Below, one piece after another: positions 31,401 through 39,152 of a stretch of 39,422 nt of DNA (its first letter is position 1; each line of letters starts with the position of its first letter). The stretch is taken from assembly GCF_023897015.1 (NCBI RefSeq), contig NZ_JAMHFY010000036.1, forward strand, positions 1 through 39,422. Direction: 5' to 3'. Origin of the DNA: Desulfosporosinus nitroreducens. GTDB taxonomy: Bacteria; Bacillota; Desulfitobacteriia; Desulfitobacteriales; Desulfitobacteriaceae. The position numbers were made by a program, and so were the translations under genes. The notes beneath the pieces are model-generated. The model saw only the letters and a program-made list of their open reading frames with translations. It was not told the origin of the DNA and searched no databases.

Positions 31401-32798
31401 ATGTTAGGAATTGAATTGAACCGGAACCATGAATTGCAGTTATGGCGTCAAATTTACCAGCACTTAAAGGAACTGATGCTATCCGGGCAGCTGAAAGCGG
31501 GAGAAGCTCTGCCCTCCACACGGGAATTAGCGAAGGAGCTGAAGGTTTCCCGCAATACAGTTTGCGAGGCTTATGACTTGCTGATTGCCGAAGGCTTTAT
31601 CATCAGCCGTCAGGGAGCCTCCACACGGGTTTCGGAGGGTTTATGCCTTGAACCGGTTAAACCGGCATCCTCTCCTAAGCTAAAAAGCAAGGCAGTCCGG
31701 TCAATTTCCGTAAGTTTTCGGACGGGCAGACCCGACTTAAGACAATTTCCCCGGTTTCTTTGGCAGCAGTTGCTGCATAAGGCCTCCGAAGAACTGCCCC
31801 TTGAGGATTTTGGTTATACCGGACCCCAGGGATTGCCTGTCCTTCGAGAGGAAATTACGGCTTGGTTGTTCAGAAGTCGAGGGCTTAAGGTTTCATCGGA
31901 GGATATCTTTATTACCGCCGGCGCAACCCAGGGACTGCATCTTATTGCGGATATTCTCTGTGGAGAGGGCCAAAAAATATTGATGGAGGACCCCTGTCAT
32001 CTCGGAATGCTTGGCACGTTCCTAAACAAGGGCTGCTCCATTATTCCAATCCCCGTTGACGCCGAGGGAATGCAACCTGATTACCTGTCAAAATGCGGAA
32101 GCACAGGCCCAATCTATGTTACGCCATCTCATCAGTTTCCCTTGGGCGGAATTCTTCCCGCCTCACGCCGTGCCGCGCTGATTCGCTTTGCCAGAGAAAA
32201 GGATCTTTATATCATCGAAGACGATTATGACAGCGAATTCCGCTATAGCGGCGAGCCCATTGCTCCCCTTTACACTTTGGACCCGCAACGTGTGATTTAT
32301 GTCGGCACCTTCAGTAAAGCAGTTTTTCCGGCACTGAGAATAGGTTATGTAATTTTGCCTTATCAGCTTCAAGAGCGCTGGCGAAATCTGCGTACTCATA
32401 CGGATGTACAAAATCCACCCTTAGAGCAGGCTGCTCTGGCAGAATTTTTAAGAACACGCAAGCTTGACAGGCATGTCCAAAAGATGCGTAAAATTTATGG
32501 CCGGCGCCGGCAAGTGTTGTTGGATTCGCTGGCAGAAGCTTTTGGCAGCGAGTGGATTGCTTATGGAGATTCCGCCGGGCTGCATGTTGCTATAGATTTT
32601 CCAGGAAGGCGATTTGACGAGGGGTTTAAAAGCAGCTGTCTAAAAAACGGAATATATATTACTCCTGTAGAAAGCCACTGCCTTGAAAAAGGCAGGCATC
32701 AAAGCAAGCTGCTTATGGGCTATGGACATCTGGAACCTGATGTAATCAGAAACGGTGTTGGCCTATTGTCTGATATTATGAAGAAATTAACTATCTGA
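31401..32798 (+). CDS. MocR-family regulator (GntR HTH plus aminotransferase fold)
   Basis: This 465-residue protein has an N-terminal GntR winged helix (LSGQLKAGEALPSTRELAKE, then LKVSRNTVCEAYDLLIAEGF, residues about 1-75), a Pro/Lys linker, and a class I aminotransferase-like domain from about 110. That domain includes GATQGLHLIADIL, DYDSEFRYSGEP and the PLP lysine in GTFSKAVFPALRIGYV. Such proteins use PLP or an amino-aldehyde adduct as effector. ATG follows GGAGGC. It is divergent from the DMT permease, with shared operator-like repeats between them. Confidence 0.95.
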   Translation: MLGIELNRNHELQLWRQIYQHLKELMLSGQLKAGEALPSTRELAKELKVSRNTVCEAYDLLIAEGFIISRQGASTRVSEGLCLEPVKPASSPKLKSKAVRSISVSFRTGRPDLRQFPRFLWQQLLHKASEELPLEDFGYTGPQGLPVLREEITAWLFRSRGLKVSSEDIFITAGATQGLHLIADILCGEGQKILMEDPCHLGMLGTFLNKGCSIIPIPVDAEGMQPDYLSKCGSTGPIYVTPSHQFPLGGILPASRRAALIRFAREKDLYIIEDDYDSEFRYSGEPIAPLYTLDPQRVIYVGTFSKAVFPALRIGYVILPYQLQERWRNLRTHTDVQNPPLEQAALAEFLRTRKLDRHVQKMRKIYGRRRQVLLDSLAEAFGSEWIAYGDSAGLHVAIDFPGRRFDEGFKSSCLKNGIYITPVESHCLEKGRHQSKLLMGYGHLEPDVIRNGVGLLSDIMKKLTI

Positions 32799-32887
32799 GT
32801 TGATACCGGGCTGGCATTTATATTATAAAAAGTCAACAGACCGCTGCACAATGCTGTTGCAAACGATGATTGCAGAAAAAATTAACC

Positions 32888-33031
32888 TTACTTTTTTTCC
32901 GTTAACTTCTTCTGATAGGCTTTCCAACCTGGACACCATCGAGTATGCCAGCGCCATAGTTTTGCTAAAATTGAACTTGGCTTCTGTTCTGCTTTAATAC
33001 GCATCTTGCAATTTTCGCAGTTCGAACTCAT
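32888..33031 (-). CDS. 47-residue CxxC/WCPGW small protein
   Basis: ATG at 33029-33031 follows a very strong GAGGAGGGG at 6 nt. The product is MSSNCENCKMRIKAEQK, then ILAKLWRWHTRWCPGWKAYQ and a Lys-rich end. It has a CENC pair at residues 5-8 and a basic, Trp-rich helix with a third Cys in WCPGW. It could bind metal or sit at the membrane surface. I recall similar LWRWHTxWCPGWK segments in other clostridial small proteins, but know no function. The opposite-strand reading frame here is a shadow of this gene. Confidence 0.75.
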   Translation of the reverse strand: MSSNCENCKMRIKAEQKPSSILAKLWRWHTRWCPGWKAYQKKLTEKK

Positions 33032-33420
33032 TTTTTGCCCCTCCTCTAATACACATCTTGCCTTAAAAGAAATTTACATTCTCTCAACTTTCTGAAAATA
33101 ATAAACCGGCTTTCTCAAAGAACTTCTCTGTCATTATACATGATAAGAAAAGGCTTAACGTGAACAAGTTCGTGAAATTGAGAAGAAAGTACTTAATTAT
33201 ATTAAGGAGCATTTGATTTAGATTAACGAGGAACTTTAATCTTCTAGAGTTTCAAATGAATTAGCACAAATAAAGTAGATTAAGTTCGTCTTTAACATAT
33301 GTAAATAAATCATAGCACTAGGCGTCCATTATGTAGATGCTCGGTGCTATTTGTTTTTCGAAATCATGTTCTCTCTAGGAACAGTAATTCAGTGTCATCG
33401 TGTTTACCAACATTTGTTAA
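33032..33420. other. Gene-poor stretch with coding scraps
   Basis: No intact gene is visible. On the plus strand 33162-33221 encodes EQVREIEKKVLNYIKEHLI followed by a stop, with an in-frame stop just before it, which looks like the end of a lost gene. Confidence 0.4.
33312..33357 (+). terminator. Stem-loop with T-tract
   Basis: ATAGCAC and GTGCTAT pair across a 25-nt loop and are followed by TTGTTTTT. It may have ended the lost plus-strand gene at 33162-33221. Confidence 0.45.
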
Positions 33421-33612
33421 GGGTTAAACTCACGTTACACGTTATTAGATACTTTTGTTGACCGTCCTAAGTTCAAATATATAGACGAAAAGGATATCAG
33501 GGGTGTTACTGACATAAAGATGTGGAATTTTGCCTAGCCTCACAATAAGAAGCCTAGGAAGTTCAACACATCCTTATTGACCGAGTGGGAGAAAAACTTC
33601 GGCTTAACTACT
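33421..33612 (+). pseudogene. Gene fragment interrupted by TAG
   Basis: The plus-strand frame reads GLNSRYTLLDTFVDRPKF, then KYIDEKDIRGVTDIKMWNFA, a TAG at 33535-33537, and PHNKKPRKFNTSLLTEWEK. There is no start codon with a ribosome binding site. Composition and continuity across the stop suggest a decayed gene interior. The family is not recognised. Confidence 0.45.
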
Positions 33613-33639
33613 GGCCGCAAAACACGATATTGCAAAAAA

Positions 33640-33674
33640 CCCCGGCACAATTCACGATTGCCGGGGTTTTTTTT
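33640..33674. terminator. Bidirectional terminator
   Basis: CCCCGGCA and TGCCGGGG form an 8-bp stem. T-tracts follow on the plus strand (eight T) and on the minus strand (six T). It serves the AraC-type gene that ends at 33678. Confidence 0.85.
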
Positions 33675-33677
33675 GCG

Positions 33678-34583
33678 TTAATTCACAGCAACAACAGGTC
33701 GGGCCTCAATATACCCTCTATACCCCATCGGGGCAAGTTGAAATCTCGGTGCTGCTTCAGGTGCCCAGTTAAATCCGTAAATTTTAGGGTCAAATTTTTC
33801 AATGTGCTGCCAAATTTCGCCGATTTCCTCCATAAAGTCATCATCGTTATAAGGTTCTCCCTGAAATATCATCATCTGGCATGGCGGCAGCTCAATCAGA
33901 TCATATCCATCCGGAACATCATTGTTGTAGGCAGGGGGCACCTCCACGCCCTGTACATATTGGGAAGTACCATCTTTTATCAGGTTTTCCGGCAGCCACA
34001 TTCCAATGGGTTCATAAATTGCTTCTTTAACACTTGAAAGCATTGACCACACATCACAGCCGACTTCCTCGCAATAGCCAAAATAATCCGTTGCTTTGAG
34101 TCCCCGCTTTAGAAGTACCTTTCTGGCAGGACGTTCAATAATTTGCACAAATACGGTTTTGGTTGCTTTTTTCTCACTCATAGTTATTCCTCCTTTATGC
34201 AATGCTCGGAAGGTATCGAAAACTTTTTCAGGCATAAAAAGTTGAATGGGCGGAGTGTTTTGACTATATCTTTTAGGGGGTAAGCCAAACTCTTTGGCAA
34301 AAGCACGGGTAAAGCCTTCGTGAGAGTCAAAAACATAATCCAAGGCAACATCGATTACTTTTCGTTCCTCATCACGAAGAACCAGGGCTGCTCTGGTTAG
34401 TCTTAATGCACGAATATAGTCAAAGGGGGTTCTCCCAGTTATCTCTTTAAAAATTCTCGCTGAGTGCCAGGGAGAATAACCGGCAGCATTGGAGAGTTGC
34501 TTAAGGGTAATCTCTTCAGATATATGGTCCTCAATATAATCCTGCATTCTTTGCACTGCCCTTATTGCTTCAACCTGATTCAT
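33678..34583 (-). CDS. AraC-family regulator with GyrI-like effector domain
   Basis: This 301-residue protein has an N-terminal AraC/XylS pair of HTHs (EITLKQLSNAAGYSPWHSAR, then TPFDYIRALRLTRAALVL and SHEGFTRAFAKEFGLPPKRY, residues 1-110). The C-terminal GyrI-like/SOUL-type ligand domain (VFVQIIERPARKVLLKRGLK to GYRGYIEARPVV) binds small hydrophobic or drug-like effectors in relatives such as BltR and Rob. ATG follows GGAGGTGAG. A promoter is visible upstream and a terminator downstream, so it is monocistronic. No target gene is adjacent apart from the DUF1835 gene. Confidence 0.92.
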   Translation of the reverse strand: MNQVEAIRAVQRMQDYIEDHISEEITLKQLSNAAGYSPWHSARIFKEITGRTPFDYIRALRLTRAALVLRDEERKVIDVALDYVFDSHEGFTRAFAKEFGLPPKRYSQNTPPIQLFMPEKVFDTFRALHKGGITMSEKKATKTVFVQIIERPARKVLLKRGLKATDYFGYCEEVGCDVWSMLSSVKEAIYEPIGMWLPENLIKDGTSQYVQGVEVPPAYNNDVPDGYDLIELPPCQMMIFQGEPYNDDDFMEEIGEIWQHIEKFDPKIYGFNWAPEAAPRFQLAPMGYRGYIEARPVVAVN

Positions 34584-34598
34584 TTTCTCACCTCCCGA

Positions 34599-34627
34599 AA
34601 TATAGCATAAATCAAAAGGAGAAGTAA
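34599..34627 (-). promoter_or_regulatory. Promoter of AraC-type gene
   Basis: On the minus strand TTACTT (34622-34627), a 17-bp spacer and TATATT (34599-34604) lie just before the ribosome binding site. Confidence 0.5.
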
Positions 34628-34714
34628 TTCTTGACCTGGATTGCTGGCAAAAACAATCTCTTTAGCTTTTTTGAACATCTCCGCAACGAGTTTCAGAGAA
34701 CTTCTGGACCCGAC

Positions 34715-34753
34715 GCGGAACAACAATAAATGACAACTCCAAAGTTGTTCCGC
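34715..34753 (+). terminator. Stem-loop, plus-strand orientation
   Basis: GCGGAACAAC and GTTGTTCCGC form a perfect 10-bp stem with a 19-nt loop, followed on the plus strand by ATATTTTTATTT. No plus-strand gene ends here. On the minus strand it lies downstream of the DUF1835 gene but without a T-tract. Confidence 0.5.
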
Positions 34754-34790
34754 CGAATATTTTTATTTAGTTTTTCAATGTCCAGTGTGC

Positions 34791-35762
34791 TCATAATCTG
34801 TAAGTACATCTTTTCAACACTCGATGATAGACGGGCATATCTTCAGCAACCTCAGACACTGCCTCGAGTTTTCCTTCACGAATCATTTCTTCGATACGAA
34901 ATGCGACCCAGGAATCACTAATTCCAAGTTGATATTTACCAAGCACCCGCCCAATAACCTTTACCTCCTGAAATTCCTCACCTTCTGCTGCGATTTCACG
35001 AAGGATAAAGTCATCATAGAGGGTTTCCGGTGCACTGATCAATTGTCCATTCAGCGTGGCCCGCAAAGGTGCGTTCTCCTTTTGCAGCTTTTGCCAATGA
35101 GATGCAAAGCTTTGTTCAAATACCGGCAACACAGGTTTTTGCAAGGCAAGATACCGATGCCATTCTTCGGGAGCAACTTCACCCCAGCCGCTTTTCTGCA
35201 CGATATTTCCCTTTTCGTCAGCTTCCCATTCCGGGAGCTTGACAATAGCAATCTGTTTGCTAGGCACTTTCCACTGATTCAACTGCTCCATGAACCAATA
35301 GAGTCCACACATTTCATCAGGCTGATTGCTGTACCAGATTCGAAGGGATTCTCCCATTGCTGCCTGTTCCTGAACCCTTTTCAGATCTTCTTTTGCCCTT
35401 TTAAATACTTCCTGAGCCGCCTGACGGCCCACGTCATTGGGAAAAACGCTGTATAAGTGTTCCAAAGTCTGCTTCCGCTTGATACCGGGCTGATTCTCGG
35501 AAATATCTCCGACGCTCATCATCAAGTTGAAGCCATAGATGTCTGCTGTATTTCCACCTAAGGGGACAGCGCTCTCCCATGCTAAGCGTGCCTTTTCCTC
35601 TGCTTCTCGTCGGGCAGCTTCAACTTCCTCTTTGGTTGGCTTACTTCCATCCGCATGACTAATACCAACGCCAATACACCCACCTTGATATTTCCCCTTG
35701 CCATAGTGCTGTGCTACTTTAAAACTTCCACAAGCACTGTCGCTGAATACTATTTCAATCAT
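34791..35762 (-). CDS. DUF1835/DUF3658 protein
   Basis: This 323-residue soluble protein has an N-terminal DUF1835-like part (IEIVFSDSACGSFKVAQHYG, and further SLRIWYSNQPDEMCGLYWFM, QIAIVKLPEW) and a C-terminal DUF3658-like part (LYDDFILREIAAE, then VIGRVLGKYQLGISDSWVAF and ending RVLKRC). A charged Glu/Lys/Arg helical insert sits at about residues 40-65. The biochemical role of this family is not known. ATG follows GAGAGGCGG. It stands alone. Confidence 0.85.
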   Translation of the reverse strand: MIEIVFSDSACGSFKVAQHYGKGKYQGGCIGVGISHADGSKPTKEEVEAARREAEEKARLAWESAVPLGGNTADIYGFNLMMSVGDISENQPGIKRKQTLEHLYSVFPNDVGRQAAQEVFKRAKEDLKRVQEQAAMGESLRIWYSNQPDEMCGLYWFMEQLNQWKVPSKQIAIVKLPEWEADEKGNIVQKSGWGEVAPEEWHRYLALQKPVLPVFEQSFASHWQKLQKENAPLRATLNGQLISAPETLYDDFILREIAAEGEEFQEVKVIGRVLGKYQLGISDSWVAFRIEEMIREGKLEAVSEVAEDMPVYHRVLKRCTYRL

Positions 35763-35939
35763 ATTATCCGCCTCTCAAATCCATAGTTGCTTATATCGGA
35801 TTATCCTTGAATAAATTCTTGCTAACTTCGCATTTTTAGCCGAATATGGATAATAGGAACCAGGCAATTTATACTGAGTGCCCTACGCTTAATGAGAATG
35901 ATGTCTAGCTAATATATTTATAATGAATATCCTATAACC

Positions 35940-36149
35940 ATAGTTACAAAGAAACTAAAAATAATCCAGAAACTGATCGGAAAAGATTTGGCTAAATGCC
36001 CTAACTGCGGATCAGAAAAACCGAAACAATTTATGAGTCTAGGCAAATCTCCCCGTGCTACTATCCAAACCTTCATGCGTTTAAAAAAATGCCCCGTTAT
36101 GGGGAGGGGGAAACTATACTCATTTTTGGTAAATGTAACGCTGCTCTGA
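35940..36149 (+). pseudogene. Zinc-ribbon coding relic, possibly IS91-like transposase end
   Basis: A 69-codon frame reads KKLKIIQKLIGKDLAKCPNC, then GKSPRATIQTFMRLKKC, and stops at 36147-36149, with no start codon or ribosome binding site. LIGKDxxKCPNCG resembles the LTGKDPxxCPxCG segment near the C-terminus of some IS91-type transposases. That is a pattern recollection, not a search result. If right, only the end of the transposase gene is left. Confidence 0.4.
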
Positions 36150-36306
36150 TACATTTTGCTACTTGTTTTTCATTAAGTCATCTAAATTAGACGGAAGATG
36201 AGATATTCAATCCCCATAATGAGGAGCACCAATCACCGCGATTTCGCGCTATTTTAATTATCCAAAGTTAGGTGCGAGTAGTCCTCAATATATCTGATGT
36301 AAAGTT

Positions 36307-36337
36307 ACTCAAGCGCTGCTACAGCTTGAGTTTTTTT
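36307..36337 (+). terminator. Rho-independent terminator, plus strand
   Basis: ACTCAAGC and GCTTGAGT form an 8-bp stem with a 9-nt loop followed by seven T. It would end the transcript of the zinc-ribbon relic. Confidence 0.7.
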
Positions 36338-36420
36338 GTAGCTAACTTCGGATAATTGGCTATGAATAACTAGAATTTGCCTTGCGACGCTATATCAAAA
36401 AATTGTTCACTATATACCTG

Positions 36421-36852
36421 TTACTCCCCACTCAAATTTTTACCCGTAATTAAGTTAAACAACTCTTCTGACTTTTCTTTGCTTAATTGAACATACTTAG
36501 TTTCGCTGTCTATAACAAGTTCTATTTTATCTTTATTAGGACTTATCCATAATCCATAAACTGCTCCACTTGTTTTACTGTTAGTGTCCTCAAAATGAAA
36601 TTTGTATTCAGGAGGATGTGCCATACTTACTGCCGCGTTTTCCCACTTGATACTATTAAGAATGTCCTTCGCATTTTGAACTTCCTTGCTATCCTTGATT
36701 TCATTATACAGTTCATATTTGTCTGTTCCATTATCTTGTTTTTCAACTACTATTTTATTCCCTTCAATTTTAAGGCTATTTGAACATCCTGCTATTAGTA
36801 GAGGAACTAAAAATATTACCATGAAGACAATAAATATTTTTTTGACTTTCAA
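36421..36852 (-). CDS. Predicted lipoprotein, hypothetical
   Basis: I chose TTG at 36850-36852 because GGGGGGA lies about 6 nt before it; the longer frame has no ribosome binding site. The 143-residue product has a signal peptide (KKIFIVFMVIFLVPLL) and lipobox LIAGC, then a beta-rich domain: KIEGNKIVVEKQDNGTDKY, WISPNKDKIELVIDSETKYV and SEELFNLITGKN. The family is not recognised. It follows the membrane protein gene at 37031 on the same strand, with a copy of the 12-bp repeat between them. Confidence 0.75.
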   Translation of the reverse strand: MKVKKIFIVFMVIFLVPLLIAGCSNSLKIEGNKIVVEKQDNGTDKYELYNEIKDSKEVQNAKDILNSIKWENAAVSMAHPPEYKFHFEDTNSKTSGAVYGLWISPNKDKIELVIDSETKYVQLSKEKSEELFNLITGKNLSGE

Positions 36853-36952
36853 ACTTATCCCCCCAGTAATAAATATCACTCTCAGTATATATAGACGAAA
36901 TCATTAATTATTTTATGACGGAATATGCAAGCCCTGTAGTAACACATTTTCC

Positions 36953-36964
36953 TACGAATGCGTC
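36953..36964 (+). repeat. 12-bp repeat TACGAATGCGTC, copy 3
   Basis: This copy is identical to those at 837 and 1237. On the minus strand it lies inside a dyad, CACATTTT and AAAATGTG. Confidence 0.5.
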
Positions 36965-37030
36965 ACGGTTTAAGAAAAATGTGAAGTAACTTTAAAGTAT
37001 TGTATAAGAAGTTAGAACATCTGATAATCT

Positions 37031-37636
37031 TTAGTCCGTATAACTATCGAATTTTTCTACTATATTATCTTTCATATATAATCTAAAGTAGTTGGTTGCA
37101 ATAAGGAATTGTCCAACAACATAATGGTAGACGTCATATCCGTCCTCATTTTTCATATACATCTTTTTACTTCCTAAAAGATCAAACATTTGTTCTTTAG
37201 TCATTCCTTTAATTTTATACTTGCTGTGAAGATCAGATATAGAATCTTCTCTTATATATGCATAAGTATTCCATTTTTCTGTCGTAAATTTTTTAGCCCA
37301 TTGATCACTTAAGAAGCCTGTTAAAAGCGATATAGAACACAGCAATGCTAAAACAACAAAGAGGTTTGTTGATAATTTTAAAATAGATATTCTTTTCAAC
37401 AAAGTTTTTCTTAAGAAAATCCATAGAAGTATTGACAGAATTAATGATATGCCTATTCCGAAAAGCAAGAGTATCTTATCAAAATCAAAATGTTCTAAGG
37501 AAAGAAGTGCGCCTATTCTATTTGCATGACCAAACAGAATCCAAAATGAAATATAGGTAAAAAATATTACTATTATTACTCCTAAAAAAAAGTTCAGTAT
37601 GTTGATTGTATTTACTTTATTACTTTCATCAATCAT
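37031..37636 (-). CDS. Membrane protein with BamE/SmpA-like tail
   Basis: I chose ATG at 37634-37636, after GGAGGAA. The 201-residue product has three membrane helices (about residues 15-37, 55-78 and 90-112). An extracytoplasmic domain of about 85 residues follows. It contains KGMTKEQMFDLLGSKKMYMK and a strand YHYVVGQFLIATNYFRLYMK, similar in order to BamE/SmpA-like folds (G-M-x-xEQ-x-x-x-LLG). Function unknown. Confidence 0.75.
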   Translation of the reverse strand: MIDESNKVNTINILNFFLGVIIVIFFTYISFWILFGHANRIGALLSLEHFDFDKILLLFGIGISLILSILLWIFLRKTLLKRISILKLSTNLFVVLALLCSISLLTGFLSDQWAKKFTTEKWNTYAYIREDSISDLHSKYKIKGMTKEQMFDLLGSKKMYMKNEDGYDVYHYVVGQFLIATNYFRLYMKDNIVEKFDSYTD

Positions 37637-37737
37637 AATTTCCTCCAAATGCGTGGCTAATAAACAATTTTTCTATATGACCAATTCGTAATATAGAAAA
37701 CCCAGATTGAGTAGATCCAATAACCAATTATTAATCG

Positions 37738-37896
37738 TTACATATAAAAATGTGCATTAAAAAGATCCTTGATAGGAGGAGAATTAAGACCTACATATCG
37801 ATACTTTCCGGGATATTCAATGGAAACTATTTGAAGATCTAAAGGCACAAAAACTTCCCGCATTAAATTGAATTTTGCCAGAGCTGGTACTAGGGG
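37738..37896 (-). pseudogene. C-terminal gene fragment
   Basis: Just after the PstS-like gene stops, another minus-strand frame reads WPLVPALAKFNLMREVFVPL, DLQIVSIEYPGKYRYVGL and PPIKDLFNAHFYM, then a stop. It has no ribosome binding site or start other than an internal ATG. It looks like the last 50 codons of a lost gene joined behind the lipoprotein gene. Family not recognised. Confidence 0.45.
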
Positions 37897-37906
37897 CCAA
37901 GTTCGC

Positions 37907-38968
37907 TTATTGCGGCGGCTGGTATAACGTCTTGAGAGAGCCCAGACCGGAAACGGCGACCTCCCATTGACCGTCACTCGTTTGAAGCCATTTGGCAATC
38001 TTACGCGCCGGATGGTCCTCCGGCAGGTCTTTCCGCATGACTGCATAGTAATTGATGGCAAGGGGATACTCCTTTGCCAAAATCGTTTCCGCCGTCGGAG
38101 CGACTCCGTTAAAGGCGAGGGTTTTGATACTCATTTTGCCGATCACACTCTGGGTAATCTGTATGTAGTAGTAAAGGGTATAGCCCAACGTATATGCGTT
38201 TTCTTCGCCGTCATGCGCGAAATGCCGGTATTCCTCCACCATTTGCAGCATCCCGTTCATGTCCCGCTCCATATAGTTCTCCTCGACGGCAGGGTTTATC
38301 TTTTTGTCCCCTAGCACCAAATTCTCCAACTGAGCCTGGGAACCGGAATCAGCGTTGCGGCAAATCGGTACGATACGCCCGTCTTTACCTCCCAGCTTGG
38401 ACCAGTCGGCAATAGACATATCGGCATAGATTTTCTGCACCTGAGAGGCATCAATATTGCTTACGGGATTGTCCGCATGTGTGATAAACACAAGGGCTTC
38501 AGCGCCGACAGGGATATATTCAAGCTCCGTTCCGGCCTTTTCCGCAACCTCCGCGACCTCTTTTGATGGATCCGGGACAAGGATTAAATCAACGTCTCCC
38601 GCGATGAGCAGCTCATATGACTTCATGGTTTTGGAGGCCTTTTCCGGAAGGCCCGGCCACCTGTCTTCCATGTTGTCAGAGGTATGAAACATCCTTTTGT
38701 AGATTCTCTGTACGAGGGGCAGCGTGGAAGTCGAGCCGTCGATGCGCGGATAATTTGCCGCTGTGATGCCGATGGCGGCGGCCTCCTCCGATGGGGTCAG
38801 AGTGATTGCTTTTGGAGCCGCGCTTGGCGCTGCCGGTATCTGAGACTGTGCCGATTCTCCCAAATTCCCGGTTTCCGAACAGCCCTGTGTCAAAAAGAGG
38901 AGTATCATTACAAGCATTAAGCATATTATAACTTTCAATACCCCAAGAATTTTTTGCTTGGTTATCAT
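37907..38968 (-). CDS. PstS-like substrate-binding lipoprotein
   Basis: This 353-residue periplasmic-binding-type protein has a signal peptide and lipobox (LFLTQGC, Cys at about residue 30), a low-complexity Ala/Pro/Ser linker, and then a type 2 binding fold: RIDGSTSTLPLVQRIYKRM (the anion-binding start of PstS-like proteins), DVDLILVPDP, IPVGAEALVFITHADNPVSN, QVQKIYADMSIADW and ICRNADSGSQ. Phosphate or another oxyanion is the usual ligand, but no transporter genes are adjacent here. ATG follows GGGGGAAAG and overlaps the stop of a small upstream frame. Confidence 0.85.
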   Translation of the reverse strand: MITKQKILGVLKVIICLMLVMILLFLTQGCSETGNLGESAQSQIPAAPSAAPKAITLTPSEEAAAIGITAANYPRIDGSTSTLPLVQRIYKRMFHTSDNMEDRWPGLPEKASKTMKSYELLIAGDVDLILVPDPSKEVAEVAEKAGTELEYIPVGAEALVFITHADNPVSNIDASQVQKIYADMSIADWSKLGGKDGRIVPICRNADSGSQAQLENLVLGDKKINPAVEENYMERDMNGMLQMVEEYRHFAHDGEENAYTLGYTLYYYIQITQSVIGKMSIKTLAFNGVAPTAETILAKEYPLAINYYAVMRKDLPEDHPARKIAKWLQTSDGQWEVAVSGLGSLKTLYQPPQ

Positions 38969-39152
38969 CTTCTTTCCCCCTTGGTCAGTGCTCTTTCTCT
39001 AATAGATGCATCATAATCCTGTTGACTATATTCTAGGTGAGCTTGTGTTTTAGGCGATTGTCGAGGCTGAACTGTCGATTGTGACAGATGCTGCGGCTGC
39101 ATTCGGAGGCAAAGTTAATAAAATAAACTATAGCCGCCGCAAGTAAGCTCAT
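38965..39152 (-). pseudogene. Small membrane protein, probably frameshifted
   Basis: From ATG at 39150-39152 one frame encodes MSLLAAAIVYFINFASE, a membrane helix. The next frame, from about 39102, reads MQPQHLSQSTVQPRQ and ends DASIRERALTKGERR, with its stop overlapping the ATG of the PstS-like gene as ATGA. A one-base shift near 39105 would make one protein of about 60 residues with an N-terminal helix and a hydrophilic tail. It is likely translationally coupled to the lipoprotein gene. Confidence 0.4.

Larger units (their letters stand above)
35820..36360. mobile_element. Possible decayed insertion element
   Basis: CTAACTTCG occurs at 35821-35830 and in CTAACTTCGGATAATTGGCT at 36342-36361; a related CTAACTTTGGATAATT lies inverted at 36257-36272. 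Between them is the zinc-ribbon coding relic and a terminator. This suggests a degraded mobile element, but ends and target duplication are not established. Confidence 0.3.

Noticed and set aside
32800-32997. Plus-strand 65-codon frame after the MocR gene
   Set aside because: The minus strand here encodes the 47-residue protein with a much stronger ribosome binding site and conserved-looking residues.
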